DNA of 64,000 bases, taken from Lutimaribacter salitolerans (lineage in GTDB: Bacteria; Pseudomonadota; Alphaproteobacteria; Rhodobacterales; Rhodobacteraceae). Positions within the stretch are counted from its first letter, which is position 1. Every line of letters begins with the position of its first letter. Positions 1 through 7,506 of the stretch are shown here, one piece after another. Both the position numbers and the translations under genes were made by a program. The DNA is taken from positions 12,024 to 76,023 of the forward strand of contig NZ_JBHUDD010000056.1 in the NCBI RefSeq assembly GCF_042677865.1, in the 5' to 3' direction. The notes below the pieces were generated by a model. It was not told where the DNA came from. It saw nothing but the letters and a program-made list of their open reading frames with translations, and made no database searches.

Positions 1-260
1 CGCTTCATCCGCAGACCGACACGCAGTGACCCGAAGGCAGGGCACATCGACTGCGGCTTGTCATGCGGGCCGGTGGGATAGTCGGCTGCGAATTTGTCCA
101 GAAGCTCGGACTGGCCCGCATCGCGTGCCGCCTGCTCCATGGTCGATCCGGCGTGGCAGCCCAGGGCGGGATCGCCCTGCAAGGCTGGCGCCTCTTCACC
201 GGGCGTGCCCAGCGTCACTTCGGCCTCATGGGCGGTGTCGTATGTCTCTTCGCGGCTCAT
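1..260 (-). CDS. bchY: Chlorophyllide a reductase subunit BchY, N-terminal part
   Basis: The first 86 codons of BchY run off the left edge of the window. BchY and BchZ form the NifDK-like catalytic part of chlorophyllide a oxidoreductase, which reduces ring B using electrons from BchX. I translated this stretch by hand from the ATG at 260. It contains the family hallmark CPAFGSLRVGLRM near residue 74, with one of the Fe-S ligand cysteines. The start codon overlaps the stop of the preceding small ORF (ATGA), so translation is probably coupled. The rest of the gene, bchZ and puf are expected further left. Confidence 0.93.
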   Translation of the reverse strand, partial: MSREETYDTAHEAEVTLGTPGEEAPALQGDPALGCHAGSTMEQAARDAGQSELLDKFAADYPTGPHDKPQSMCPAFGSLRVGLRMK

Positions 261-346
261 TTCGCCTCGTCGTGTGAGGGTTGCGGTGCGCGCTCAAGCT
301 GCTTCAGGGCGCGGTCCCAGCGGGCCAGTTCATCCAGGTCAAACAT
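257..346 (-). CDS. Small 29-residue ORF between bchX and bchY
   Basis: This short reading frame starts at an ATG that overlaps the last codons of bchX by 8 bases, and its TGA overlaps the ATG of bchY. The product begins MFDLDELARW and is charged, amphipathic and rich in Leu, Glu and Arg. I recognise no family. The tight start and stop overlaps suggest a translated coupling peptide. It could equally be a chance frame filling the short bchX-bchY gap. No strong ribosome binding site is visible apart from GGAAG about 14 bases upstream. Confidence 0.4.
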   Translation of the reverse strand: MFDLDELARWDRALKQLERAPQPSHDEAK

Positions 347-1337
347 CGTCGTACACCACTTCCAGGGATTCCATCGGCGCGGCGTTCTTGCCGCGCATGT
401 CGGTTGCGGTCGCCGGTTCCAGCACGATGTCGCCGCCGGTGTCCTTGCTGTCGAACAGCTCCAGCAAGCCATCCTGCGTCAGCGCCGTGGGCCGCATCGG
501 CGGTGCCTCGGACACGTTCACGCCCAGCTCGGCAAACAGCGCGCCCCACTGCGAGTCACCCGTGCCGACGATCTGGTAATTGGCCGACTTCTTGCGCAGG
601 TCGTCATCCTGCGGGATCGAGGCCAGGATCGGGATGCCGACCGCATTGGCAAAGGCCTGCGCCTCGCCCGAATGGTCATCCTTGTTCACGACCAGCCCGG
701 CGACGCCGACATTGCCACCCAGCTTGCGGAAGTATTCCACCGCCGAGCAGACGTTGTTGGCCACGTACAGCGATTGCAGATCGTTGCTGGCAACCAGGAT
801 CACCTTTTGCGCCATGTCGCGGGCGATGGGCAGGCCAAAGCCGCCGCAGACCACGTCGCCCAGGAAATCCAGCAGGACATAGTCAAAGTCCCAGTCGTGA
901 AAGCCCAGCTTCTCCAACAGTTCGAACCCGTGGATGATCCCGCGCCCGCCGCAGCCGCGGCCGACCTCGGGCCCGCCCAGCTCCATCGCGAAGACGCCGT
1001 TGCGCTTGAAGCAGACGTCGCCGATGGCAACCTCTTCACCGGCCAGCTTCTTGCGAGTCGATGTCTCGATGATGGTGGGGCAGGCCTTGCCGCCGAACAG
1101 CAGGCTGGTGGTGTCCGATTTCGGGTCGCACCCGATCAGCAGCACGCGCTTGCCCTGCTCGGCCATCATGCACGACAGGTTGGCCAGGGTGAACGACTTG
1201 CCGATACCGCCCTTGCCGTAGATGGCGATGATCTGCGTTTTCTTGGTGGGTTCGCCAATCGGCACTTCCATGCCCTCGGCGGCCTCTTCCCGCAACCGCG
1301 CGTCGTAGTCCTTAAGATTCGGCACTTCGTCTTTCAT
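339..1337 (-). CDS. bchX: Chlorophyllide a reductase iron protein BchX
   Basis: BchX is the NifH-like ATPase that passes electrons from a [4Fe-4S] cluster to BchYZ in reduction of chlorophyllide a to bacteriochlorophyllide. The 332-residue product has the normal family length. The P-loop YGKGGIGKS lies at about residues 40-48. The two cluster-bridging cysteines are C130 (GRGCGGRG) and C165 (DVVCGGF). The BchX-type N-terminal extension of about 33 residues before the P-loop separates it from BchL. Its ATG overlaps the bchC stop by 4 bases (ATGA), giving a bchC-X-(small ORF)-Y operon. Confidence 0.97.
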   Translation of the reverse strand: MKDEVPNLKDYDARLREEAAEGMEVPIGEPTKKTQIIAIYGKGGIGKSFTLANLSCMMAEQGKRVLLIGCDPKSDTTSLLFGGKACPTIIETSTRKKLAGEEVAIGDVCFKRNGVFAMELGGPEVGRGCGGRGIIHGFELLEKLGFHDWDFDYVLLDFLGDVVCGGFGLPIARDMAQKVILVASNDLQSLYVANNVCSAVEYFRKLGGNVGVAGLVVNKDDHSGEAQAFANAVGIPILASIPQDDDLRKKSANYQIVGTGDSQWGALFAELGVNVSEAPPMRPTALTQDGLLELFDSKDTGGDIVLEPATATDMRGKNAAPMESLEVVYDDV

Positions 1338-2275
1338 GCGGCTTGCTCCCAGTTCAGTATCATTTTCAGGCAGGCGGGATCTTCGAAGGCGGTCACATAG
1401 GCCGTCGTGGCCTGTGCCGCCTGCACCTCGTGCGTGATAAGCCCGCCAAGGCTCAGTGCGCCGTTTTCAACCAGCGCGCGGGTCGCGGCCAGGTCGGCGC
1501 GATCCCATTCGGCAGCGACGCGAAACCGCGCCTCTTTCATGAATGCGGGGGGAAAGGCGAATTGCAGCGGCTGGGTATAGAACCCGGCCAGAACGATTTC
1601 GCCGCCCTTGGCGATACGGCCCACCAGATCGTTCAGCAGCCCGCCATTGCCCGACGCGTCATAGATCGCGGCATAGTCGCGACGCGCGTCGGTATCGGGA
1701 TGGATGACGTCATAGCCTTCGGCGCCGCCCATGCGGTCGGCGTCGATTTCCCATACGGTCGGCGCAGGTGCGCCCGCCGCGATGGTCAGCCGCGCCAGCA
1801 ACCGGCCCAGCACGCCATGCCCCACGATCAGGTCAGGCACGGTCTTGTCCATCCCGGCCATCGCATGCCGCGCGGTGGCGGCCAGGGCAAGCAGCGCGCC
1901 TTGCGCCCCCAGTCCCGAATCAATCCGCGTGACACGGTCGGCATCGGTCACCAGCATCGACGCCGCGCCACCGAACAGGCCAAACGCGCCCTCGAAGCAG
2001 TTGGCGCCGGGCACGAACACCCATTCGCCAGTCTTGAAACCCGTGTCGGCCCCGGCCTCGACCACCTCGCCCGCGGCTTCATAGCCGGGCACCAGCGGAT
2101 AGCCCATGCCGGGAAACGGCGGCATCTGGCCGGACCAGAACAGTTTTTCCGTACCTGTGGAAATACCCGAATGGGCGATCCGCACCACCAGGTCATTCGG
2201 CCCGGGTGCGGTCAGGTTCAGCACCTCGATGCCAAGATCCTTTGGTCCGTTGAGAAGGACAACCGATGTCTGCAA
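1334..2275 (-). CDS. bchC: 3-hydroxyethyl bacteriochlorophyllide a dehydrogenase BchC
   Basis: BchC oxidises the 3-hydroxyethyl group to the 3-acetyl group of bacteriochlorophyllide a. It is a zinc-type alcohol-dehydrogenase relative with the motifs GISTGTEKLFWSG, PGYEAAGEV and VGHGVLGRLLA (NAD(P)-binding). I prefer the TTG start at 2275. It gives 313 residues beginning MQTSVVL, the length known for the family, and GGAGG sits 5 bases upstream. The in-frame ATG at 2305 would add 10 unconserved residues. It is the first gene of bchC-X-Y. Two PpsR operators lie upstream between it and crtF. Confidence 0.93.
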   Translation of the reverse strand: MQTSVVLLNGPKDLGIEVLNLTAPGPNDLVVRIAHSGISTGTEKLFWSGQMPPFPGMGYPLVPGYEAAGEVVEAGADTGFKTGEWVFVPGANCFEGAFGLFGGAASMLVTDADRVTRIDSGLGAQGALLALAATARHAMAGMDKTVPDLIVGHGVLGRLLARLTIAAGAPAPTVWEIDADRMGGAEGYDVIHPDTDARRDYAAIYDASGNGGLLNDLVGRIAKGGEIVLAGFYTQPLQFAFPPAFMKEARFRVAAEWDRADLAATRALVENGALSLGGLITHEVQAAQATTAYVTAFEDPACLKMILNWEQAA

Positions 2276-2343
2276 GAGCCCCTCCGTATCGTCACGCGGC
2301 GGCACAAGGTCAGGGAAGACTCGGCCACTTTGGTTTCGTTATG

Positions 2344-2361
2344 TGTCAGTTTAACTTTACA
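2344..2361. promoter_or_regulatory. PpsR/CrtJ operator upstream of bchC (1)
   Basis: TGTCAGTTTAACTTTACA is a perfect TGT-N12-ACA match to the PpsR/CrtJ consensus. It lies about 70 bases upstream of the bchC start. A second, near-palindromic site is centred 26 bp away, which is the paired arrangement that PpsR needs for cooperative repression. Confidence 0.88.
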
Positions 2362-2369
2362 CTCTGTCC

Positions 2370-2387
2370 TGTCAATAAATATTGACG
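2370..2387. promoter_or_regulatory. PpsR/CrtJ operator upstream of bchC (2, near match)
   Basis: TGTCAATAAATATTGACG has the TGT-N12-AC core and a long inverted repeat (GTCAAT/ATTGAC), but ends ACG instead of ACA. It is paired with the site at 2344-2361. The complementary strand also contains TTGACA within it, a possible -35 element for bchC. Confidence 0.75.
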
Positions 2388-2405
2388 TCTTGACAAGAGA
2401 AACCG

Positions 2406-3533
2406 TCAGACGGATTTGACACAGGTCACGACCGAGGTGACGAACGGGCGGCGCGCGCGCGGTGTCGCGATGCCCTCAAACCCTGCCTGTACACACATTT
2501 CAGCGATCCGGGCGGCCGACCGCGTGCGGCCCGTGCCCATCGCCATGGTGTAAAAGGCAAAATACACATCCGTGATTCTGTCGGGCCGCGCGCCCCCCGA
2601 CATCGGCTCGGATATGATCAGCCGACCACCCGTGGGCAGAGTGTCATGTATTTTGGACAGCAGCGCGCGCACCGTGTCGTCGCGGTGATCATAGAGCACG
2701 CGAATCAGGCTGATCGCATCCGCGCCACCGGGCAGCGGGTCGTCGCGAAAGGATGCGGGATGCAGCGTGACACGATCCGCCAGACCGGCACGCGACAGCC
2801 GCGCGCCCGCCCCCTCCAGCACCTGCGGAAGATCGACCAGCGTCATCGCCATGCCGGGATGCGCCCGCCCCACGGCGGACAGGAACGCGCCCGTGCCGCC
2901 GCCGATGTCCATCAGATGACGGATGCCGCGCATCGGCACCGTGGCCAGCGTGTCCTGCGCCACCAGCGCCTGACTGTCGGCCATCAGATCGGAATAGGTG
3001 GCGGTCACCTCCGGATCGACCGCGCCGCGCGCGCCGAACACATAGGGCCAGAACGCCGCCAGCTCGGTCTCGGCCCCGCCACGCAGCAGGGCAACCGGAT
3101 CTTCCATGTCACGATAGAAGGCCCCGTGATGGCGGATCATCTGGCGCAGGCCGGGCACGCCCAGCAGGGCCGCGCCCTTGCGCCCCAGCGAAAACCGCCC
3201 GTCGCGGTGCCGCTTCAGCAGCCCCATCGCCGCCCCCGCCTGAAGCAGTATCTGCATCCGTTCTTCGTCCAGCCCGTGGGCATGGGCCAGCGTGGCGGCG
3301 CGCGCAGGCCCGGCGGTCAGCCGGTCCAGCACGTCAAGCTCGACCAGCGCGGTCAGCGCCTGCGCCTCGACGAAGCCTTGCACGATCCGGAAAATCTCTG
3401 CCCCGTCGCGCCGCGCCATGCCGCGTGTCAGGGGAAAGCGCGCCGCCCAGGCCTGAAACCCGGGGCGCGCGATCAGCCGTGCCATGGCACCGCGCAATGT
3501 CATGCCTGACTTGGGCGCGGCGGTATCGGCCAT
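2406..3533 (-). CDS. crtF: Demethylspheroidene (hydroxyneurosporene) O-methyltransferase CrtF
   Basis: CrtF methylates the 1-hydroxyl group of acyclic carotenoids in the spheroidene pathway with S-adenosylmethionine. The 375-residue protein has an N-terminal dimerisation winged helix (about 50-130) and a Rossmann methyltransferase domain with the SAM motif DIGGGTG at 209-215. It starts 3 bases after the crtE stop, so crtE-crtF form one transcript. The bchC promoter region begins just beyond its 3' end, so crtEF transcription may run into bchCXY, as in the Rhodobacter superoperon. Confidence 0.95.
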   Translation of the reverse strand: MADTAAPKSGMTLRGAMARLIARPGFQAWAARFPLTRGMARRDGAEIFRIVQGFVEAQALTALVELDVLDRLTAGPARAATLAHAHGLDEERMQILLQAGAAMGLLKRHRDGRFSLGRKGAALLGVPGLRQMIRHHGAFYRDMEDPVALLRGGAETELAAFWPYVFGARGAVDPEVTATYSDLMADSQALVAQDTLATVPMRGIRHLMDIGGGTGAFLSAVGRAHPGMAMTLVDLPQVLEGAGARLSRAGLADRVTLHPASFRDDPLPGGADAISLIRVLYDHRDDTVRALLSKIHDTLPTGGRLIISEPMSGGARPDRITDVYFAFYTMAMGTGRTRSAARIAEMCVQAGFEGIATPRARRPFVTSVVTCVKSV

Positions 3534-3536
3534 CTG

Positions 3537-4409
3537 TTACGCCCGCCGGGTCGCCGGGGTGATCACGGGTGTCAGCCGCTCGGCCTGCATCCGCACCATA
3601 TGCGCCAGCTTGGCCTCGCCCGGACAGGACGGGATCGAAGAGATGGCCCCCGACAGGATATCGGTCAGCCGCCGGATCGCGCCATCGACGCCCAGTTCGG
3701 CCACCGCGTTGGGCCGGCCGTGCAGATCATCCTGCCCGACAGGCTTGCCCAGCGTCTGCGAATCATACAGCGCATCGCGCAGATCGTCGGCCACTTGGAA
3801 CGCCTCGCCGATGCGCGCGCCCAGCTCTTCCCACTCTTCGGGCTCTTGCCCGGCGGAGATCGCCCCCATCTGGGTGGCGGCAATGAACAGCGCGCCCGTC
3901 TTGGAACGGTGATAGGCGCGCAGATCGATCTCGGGCTCGCTTTCCCACCCCTGCCCCGCGCAGATGCCGCCCGGCATGCCGGTGCGCCGCGCCAGCGTCA
4001 GAACCAGTTGCGCGCTGCGCATCGGGTCCAGGGGCGCGACCTTGGCCAGCACCTCGAACGCCAGCACGATCAGGCTGTCGCCGGTCAGCACCGCCAGCGG
4101 CTCGCCATAGGCGCGATGCACCGAGGGCTTGCCGCGCCGGGTGGCGGCATCGTCGAAACAGGGCAGATCGTCATGCACAAGGCTGGCGCAGTGGATCAGC
4201 TCCAGCGCCGCCGCCGCCGCATCGGTGATCTGCGGTTGATCGTCGCCGCAGGCCATCGCGACCGAGGTCAGGATCGTGGGACGGATACGCGCGCCGCCGG
4301 GCGTTGTGGCATAGGTCAGCGCCGCGCTGAGTTGCCGGGGCGCAACGCCGCCCTGCCCGATCGTCACCGCGTCTGTCACGGCCTTGTCGATGCGTTCGCT
4401 TAGTCCCAT
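3537..4409 (-). CDS. crtE: Geranylgeranyl diphosphate synthase CrtE
   Basis: CrtE condenses isoprenyl diphosphates to C20 geranylgeranyl diphosphate, feeding both carotenoids and the bacteriochlorophyll tail. The 290-residue product shows the first aspartate-rich motif DDLPCFDD at 80-87 and the second DDLRD at 208-212. It has the normal length and GAGGG before the ATG. It is divergent from crtD across a short region with two PpsR operators, and is followed directly by crtF. Confidence 0.96.
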   Translation of the reverse strand: MGLSERIDKAVTDAVTIGQGGVAPRQLSAALTYATTPGGARIRPTILTSVAMACGDDQPQITDAAAAALELIHCASLVHDDLPCFDDAATRRGKPSVHRAYGEPLAVLTGDSLIVLAFEVLAKVAPLDPMRSAQLVLTLARRTGMPGGICAGQGWESEPEIDLRAYHRSKTGALFIAATQMGAISAGQEPEEWEELGARIGEAFQVADDLRDALYDSQTLGKPVGQDDLHGRPNAVAELGVDGAIRRLTDILSGAISSIPSCPGEAKLAHMVRMQAERLTPVITPATRRA

Positions 4410-4431
4410 TATGCCCTCGTCCGGTCGGTAA

Positions 4432-4449
4432 TGTCAGTTTGATGTTACA
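4432..4449. promoter_or_regulatory. PpsR operator between crtE and crtD (1)
   Basis: TGTCAGTTTGATGTTACA is a perfect TGT-N12-ACA site in the divergent crtE/crtD promoter region. It is 23 bases from the crtE start and is paired with a second site that begins 6 bases further on. Confidence 0.88.
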
Positions 4450-4455
4450 TCAATG

Positions 4456-4473
4456 TGTAAATCAGACTGGACA
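4456..4473. promoter_or_regulatory. PpsR operator between crtE and crtD (2)
   Basis: TGTAAATCAGACTGGACA is the second TGT-N12-ACA site of the divergent crtE/crtD region. Centre-to-centre spacing to the first site is 24 bp. Both sites lie inside the longest possible crtD reading frame (ATG at 4453), which argues that crtD really starts downstream. Confidence 0.85.
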
Positions 4474-4518
4474 GTTTTGGTTTCCGAGTCAAGAATTGTA
4501 TCTATGGATGACAGGCCG

Positions 4519-6021
4519 ATGAGCGCCAATGAAAAAACCCGCACCGTGATCATCGGCGCAGGCATCGGCGGGCTGTGCTGCGCGCTGCGTCTGGCCCATG
4601 CCGGGCATGCCGTCACGATCCTTGATCGCCACGCCGCACCGGGGGGCAAGATGCGCACCGTGCCCTCGCCCGCCGGGCCGGTCGATGCAGGCCCCACCGT
4701 GCTGACCCTGCGCCCGGTGTTCGAGACCTTGTTTGCCGATGTCGGCGCGCGTCTGGACGATCATGTGACGCTGATCGCGCAGGACACGCTGGCGCGCCAT
4801 TTCTGGCCCGATGGCAGCAGCCTGACCCTGACCAGTGATCGCGCCGCCAACGCCGAGGCGATCGACGCCTTTGCCGGGCCGCGCGCGGCGGATCAGTTCC
4901 GCCGCTTTTGCACCGACATGCAGCGGCTGTTCACCGCGTTCGACGCGCCGATGATGCGCGCGCCCGATCCGTCGCTGCTCGCGCTGACCGCGCGGGTGAT
5001 GCGCGATCCGGGGCTGATCCCGATCATGGCCCCGCTGTCCACCGTGGCGCGCGACCTGCGCCGCCGGTTCAGCGATCCGCGCCTGGCGCAGCTTTTCGCG
5101 CGCTATGCCACCTATGTGGGCGGGCACCCGTTGCAGACCCCTGCCCTGCTGTCGCTGATCTGGCACGCCGAGGAACAGGGCGTCTGGGTCGTGCAGGGCG
5201 GGATGCAGGCGCTGGCCCGCGCGGTGGCCGATCTGGCGCAGGCCAAGGGCGCTGATCTCCGCCTGGGGGCCGAGGTCAGCCGGATCGAAACCACCCAAGG
5301 CCGCGCCAGTGGCGTGACCCTGTTGGACGGCACGCGCCTCCCCGCCGACGTGGTGGTGTTCAACGGCGATCCGCGTGCGCTGGCGACCTGCGCGCTTGGC
5401 ACCGGCACCGCCCATGTGGCCGCGCAGACCCTGACCACACCGCGCAGCCTGTCGGCGCGGGTCTGGGCCTTTGCCGGCACACCGCAGACGGCGCCGGACG
5501 GCCCCGATCTGGCCCATCACAACATCTTTTTCGCCGATGACCCGGACGAGGAATTCACCAGCATCGCCGCGGGCGACATGCCGCACGATCCCAGCATCTA
5601 TGTCTGCGCGCAGGACCGTGGCCAGCCCACACCGCCGCCATATCTGGAGCGGTTCGAGATCATCCTGAACGCCGCCCCCCTGACCACCGCGCAGCGCCCC
5701 GAGAAGGAGGCCCAGACATGCCACCAGCGGACATTCCCGACACTGGCCCGGTTCGGCCTGACCTTCAGCCCCGAACCCGGGCGCGACGCGCTGACGACGC
5801 CATCGACCTTCAACCGGCTGTTTCCGGCCAGCGCCGGGTCGCTGTACGGGCAATCCCCGCACGGGATGACGGCGTCGCTGAAACGGCCACGGGCGCGGAC
5901 GGCGGTTCAGGGCCTGTACCTGGCGGGGGGCGGCACGCATCCGGGGGCGGGGGTGCCGATGGCGGCGCTCTCAGGCCAGCATGCGGTCGCGGCGATACTG
6001 AAGGACCGAACTTCGATCTAG
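4519..6021 (+). CDS. crtD: Methoxyneurosporene (hydroxyneurosporene) desaturase CrtD
   Basis: CrtD introduces the 3,4 double bond in the spheroidene branch. It is a CrtI-type FAD protein with an N-terminal dinucleotide motif (VIIGAGIGGL) and the C-terminal desaturase signature GGGTHPGAG. I chose the ATG at 4519, giving 500 residues with MSANEKTR before the Rossmann strand. The ATG at 4504 is possible, and the one at 4453 lies in the operators. The reading frame ends in TAG at 6019-6021. In relatives, as I recall, crtD continues a little further over the start of crtC, so this copy may be clipped at its C-terminus. Confidence 0.93.
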   Translation: MSANEKTRTVIIGAGIGGLCCALRLAHAGHAVTILDRHAAPGGKMRTVPSPAGPVDAGPTVLTLRPVFETLFADVGARLDDHVTLIAQDTLARHFWPDGSSLTLTSDRAANAEAIDAFAGPRAADQFRRFCTDMQRLFTAFDAPMMRAPDPSLLALTARVMRDPGLIPIMAPLSTVARDLRRRFSDPRLAQLFARYATYVGGHPLQTPALLSLIWHAEEQGVWVVQGGMQALARAVADLAQAKGADLRLGAEVSRIETTQGRASGVTLLDGTRLPADVVVFNGDPRALATCALGTGTAHVAAQTLTTPRSLSARVWAFAGTPQTAPDGPDLAHHNIFFADDPDEEFTSIAAGDMPHDPSIYVCAQDRGQPTPPPYLERFEIILNAAPLTTAQRPEKEAQTCHQRTFPTLARFGLTFSPEPGRDALTTPSTFNRLFPASAGSLYGQSPHGMTASLKRPRARTAVQGLYLAGGGTHPGAGVPMAALSGQHAVAAILKDRTSI

Positions 6022-6023
6022 AC

Positions 6024-6938
6024 GTGCCACCCAACGGCTATGCCTGGTGGTACATGGACGCGATCAGCGCCTGCGGCACCCGCGCCCTGTCGGTGATCGG
6101 CTTCATCGGCTCGGTGTTCTCGCCGTGGTACGCGTGGTCGGGGCGGCGCGATCCGGCCAATCACTGCTGCATCAACGTGGCCACCTACGGCCCCGGCGGG
6201 CGCTTTACCATGACCGACCGGGGCCGCGCGGCGCTGCGCACCGATGACGGCGCGCTGAGCGTCGGCCCATCGGAAATGCGTTGGGTCGACGGCAAGCTGG
6301 TGATCACGGTCAACGAATGGGGCGCGCTGCCGATGGTGACGCCCGTGCGCGGCACGATCACCCTGACCCCGCAGGCCATCACCCGGGTCGAACTGCCGCT
6401 GACGCCGGATGGCGCGCATGTCTGGCGGCCCTTTGCCCCGGTGGCGACGGTCGATGTGGCGCTGGAGGCGACAGGCTGGCAATGGCAGGGCCACGGCTAT
6501 TTCGACGCCAATTTCGGCACCCGCGCGCTGGAACAGAATTTCGATTTCTGGACCTGGGGGCGCTTCCCGGTGACGGATGGCGCGACGTGCTTTTACGACG
6601 CCACGCGGGTGGATGGCACAAGGCTGGCGCAGGCGGTGCATTTCGATCACGCGGGACAGGCAATCGAGATCACGCCGCCGCCCCTGCAACGGGTGAATCC
6701 CAGCCTGTGGCGGGTGCACCGTGAGACGCGCGGCGATGCGGGATGCGCACCGCGTCAGGTGATGAACATGCTGGACGCGCCGTTCTATTCGCGCTCGATG
6801 GTGCGCACGGTGCTGGATGGTGAAGCCACGATCGGCGTGCACGAGGCGCTGGACCTGCGCCGCTTTCGCGCGCCGCTGCTCAAACCCATGCTGGCGGTGC
6901 GGGTGCCGCGCCGGGCCGGATGGCAGTTTCAGGATTGA
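6024..6938 (+). CDS. crtC: Carotenoid 1,2-hydratase (hydroxyneurosporene synthase) CrtC
   Basis: CrtC adds water across the 1,2 double bond of neurosporene and related acyclic carotenoids. The family motifs PPNGYAWWYMDA, FIGSVFSPWYAWSGRRDP and HCCINVATYGP are clear. The start is a problem. Coding-like, conserved residues (GPNFDLDV) precede the first usable start codon in this frame, the GTG at 6024, and no ATG, GTG or TTG lies in the segment just upstream inside crtD. I give the GTG start (304 residues). A start at the later ATG near 6053 would lose conserved residues. It follows crtD by 2 bases and is followed by a hairpin. Confidence 0.9.
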   Translation: MPPNGYAWWYMDAISACGTRALSVIGFIGSVFSPWYAWSGRRDPANHCCINVATYGPGGRFTMTDRGRAALRTDDGALSVGPSEMRWVDGKLVITVNEWGALPMVTPVRGTITLTPQAITRVELPLTPDGAHVWRPFAPVATVDVALEATGWQWQGHGYFDANFGTRALEQNFDFWTWGRFPVTDGATCFYDATRVDGTRLAQAVHFDHAGQAIEITPPPLQRVNPSLWRVHRETRGDAGCAPRQVMNMLDAPFYSRSMVRTVLDGEATIGVHEALDLRRFRAPLLKPMLAVRVPRRAGWQFQD

Positions 6939-6948
6939 AACGCAGCAA

Positions 6949-7010
6949 GGGGGCCAGCCCCCCGACCGCGTGCCGCGGACTCCCCCCGGAGTTTATCCGG
7001 CAAGATGAAG
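6949..7010 (+). terminator. G/C hairpin plus conserved intergenic element after crtC
   Basis: A GGGGG-CCAG-CCCCC hairpin (6949-6963) is followed by the element CCCCCGGAGTTTATCCGGCA, which continues AAGATGAAG and ends at 7010. The same hairpin-plus-element arrangement, in the sense of the upstream gene, recurs after acsF (43207-43254) and after bchH (49842-49889). Here it separates crtC from the convergent tspO-crtB-crtI operon. Probably a terminator for both strands. Confidence 0.65.
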
Positions 7011-7020
7011 CAGGACCGGA

Positions 7021-7503
7021 TCAGCGCTGGGGCTTGGGCGGGTTCGCCGCCACCTGCGGGTTCAGGCGCAGAACCGACAGGTTCAGCGCGCCCGCCACGG
7101 TGACCCAGGCCAGATAGGGCACGAACAGCAGCCCGGTGATCATGTCGACCTGCCACAGGGCAAGCGTCGTCACCGCCACGCTGGCCCACAGCAGCGACAG
7201 CACCAGCATCCCGCCACGAATGTTCTGCAGGCCGAAGAACACCGGCGTCCACAACCCGTTCAGCGCGATCTGCAACGCCCAGAGCGCCATCGCCAGCGTG
7301 CCCGCGTCACTGACAGCCGCGCGCGCGCCTGCGGCCGCCATGCAGATGTAGATGATCGACCATGCGACCGGGAACAGCCAGTCGGGCGGGGTCCAGCTGG
7401 GCTTGGACAGTGCCCGATACCACGGGCCCGGCGGAAAAATCGCGCCGTTCGCGCCCGCGGCAAAGCAGGCACCCAGAAAAATGACAAAATACACCCATAT
7501 CAT
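7021..7503 (-). CDS. tspO: Tryptophan-rich sensory protein TspO (CrtK)
   Basis: TspO is an outer- or cytoplasmic-membrane porphyrin-binding protein of the TspO/MBR family. In Rhodobacter it modulates photosynthesis gene expression in response to oxygen. The 160-residue product has five predicted hydrophobic segments and the family motifs SKPSWTPPDWLFPVAW and LWALQIALNGLWTPVFFGL. It lies 3 bases downstream of crtB as the last gene of crtI-crtB-tspO, the usual PGC position. Confidence 0.94.
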   Translation of the reverse strand: MIWVYFVIFLGACFAAGANGAIFPPGPWYRALSKPSWTPPDWLFPVAWSIIYICMAAAGARAAVSDAGTLAMALWALQIALNGLWTPVFFGLQNIRGGMLVLSLLWASVAVTTLALWQVDMITGLLFVPYLAWVTVAGALNLSVLRLNPQVAANPPKPQR

Positions 7504-7506
7504 GGG

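Noticed and set aside
63..1400. A 445-codon plus-strand frame opposite bchY and bchX
   Set aside because: Antisense shadow of bchX/bchY, which have unmistakable family motifs.
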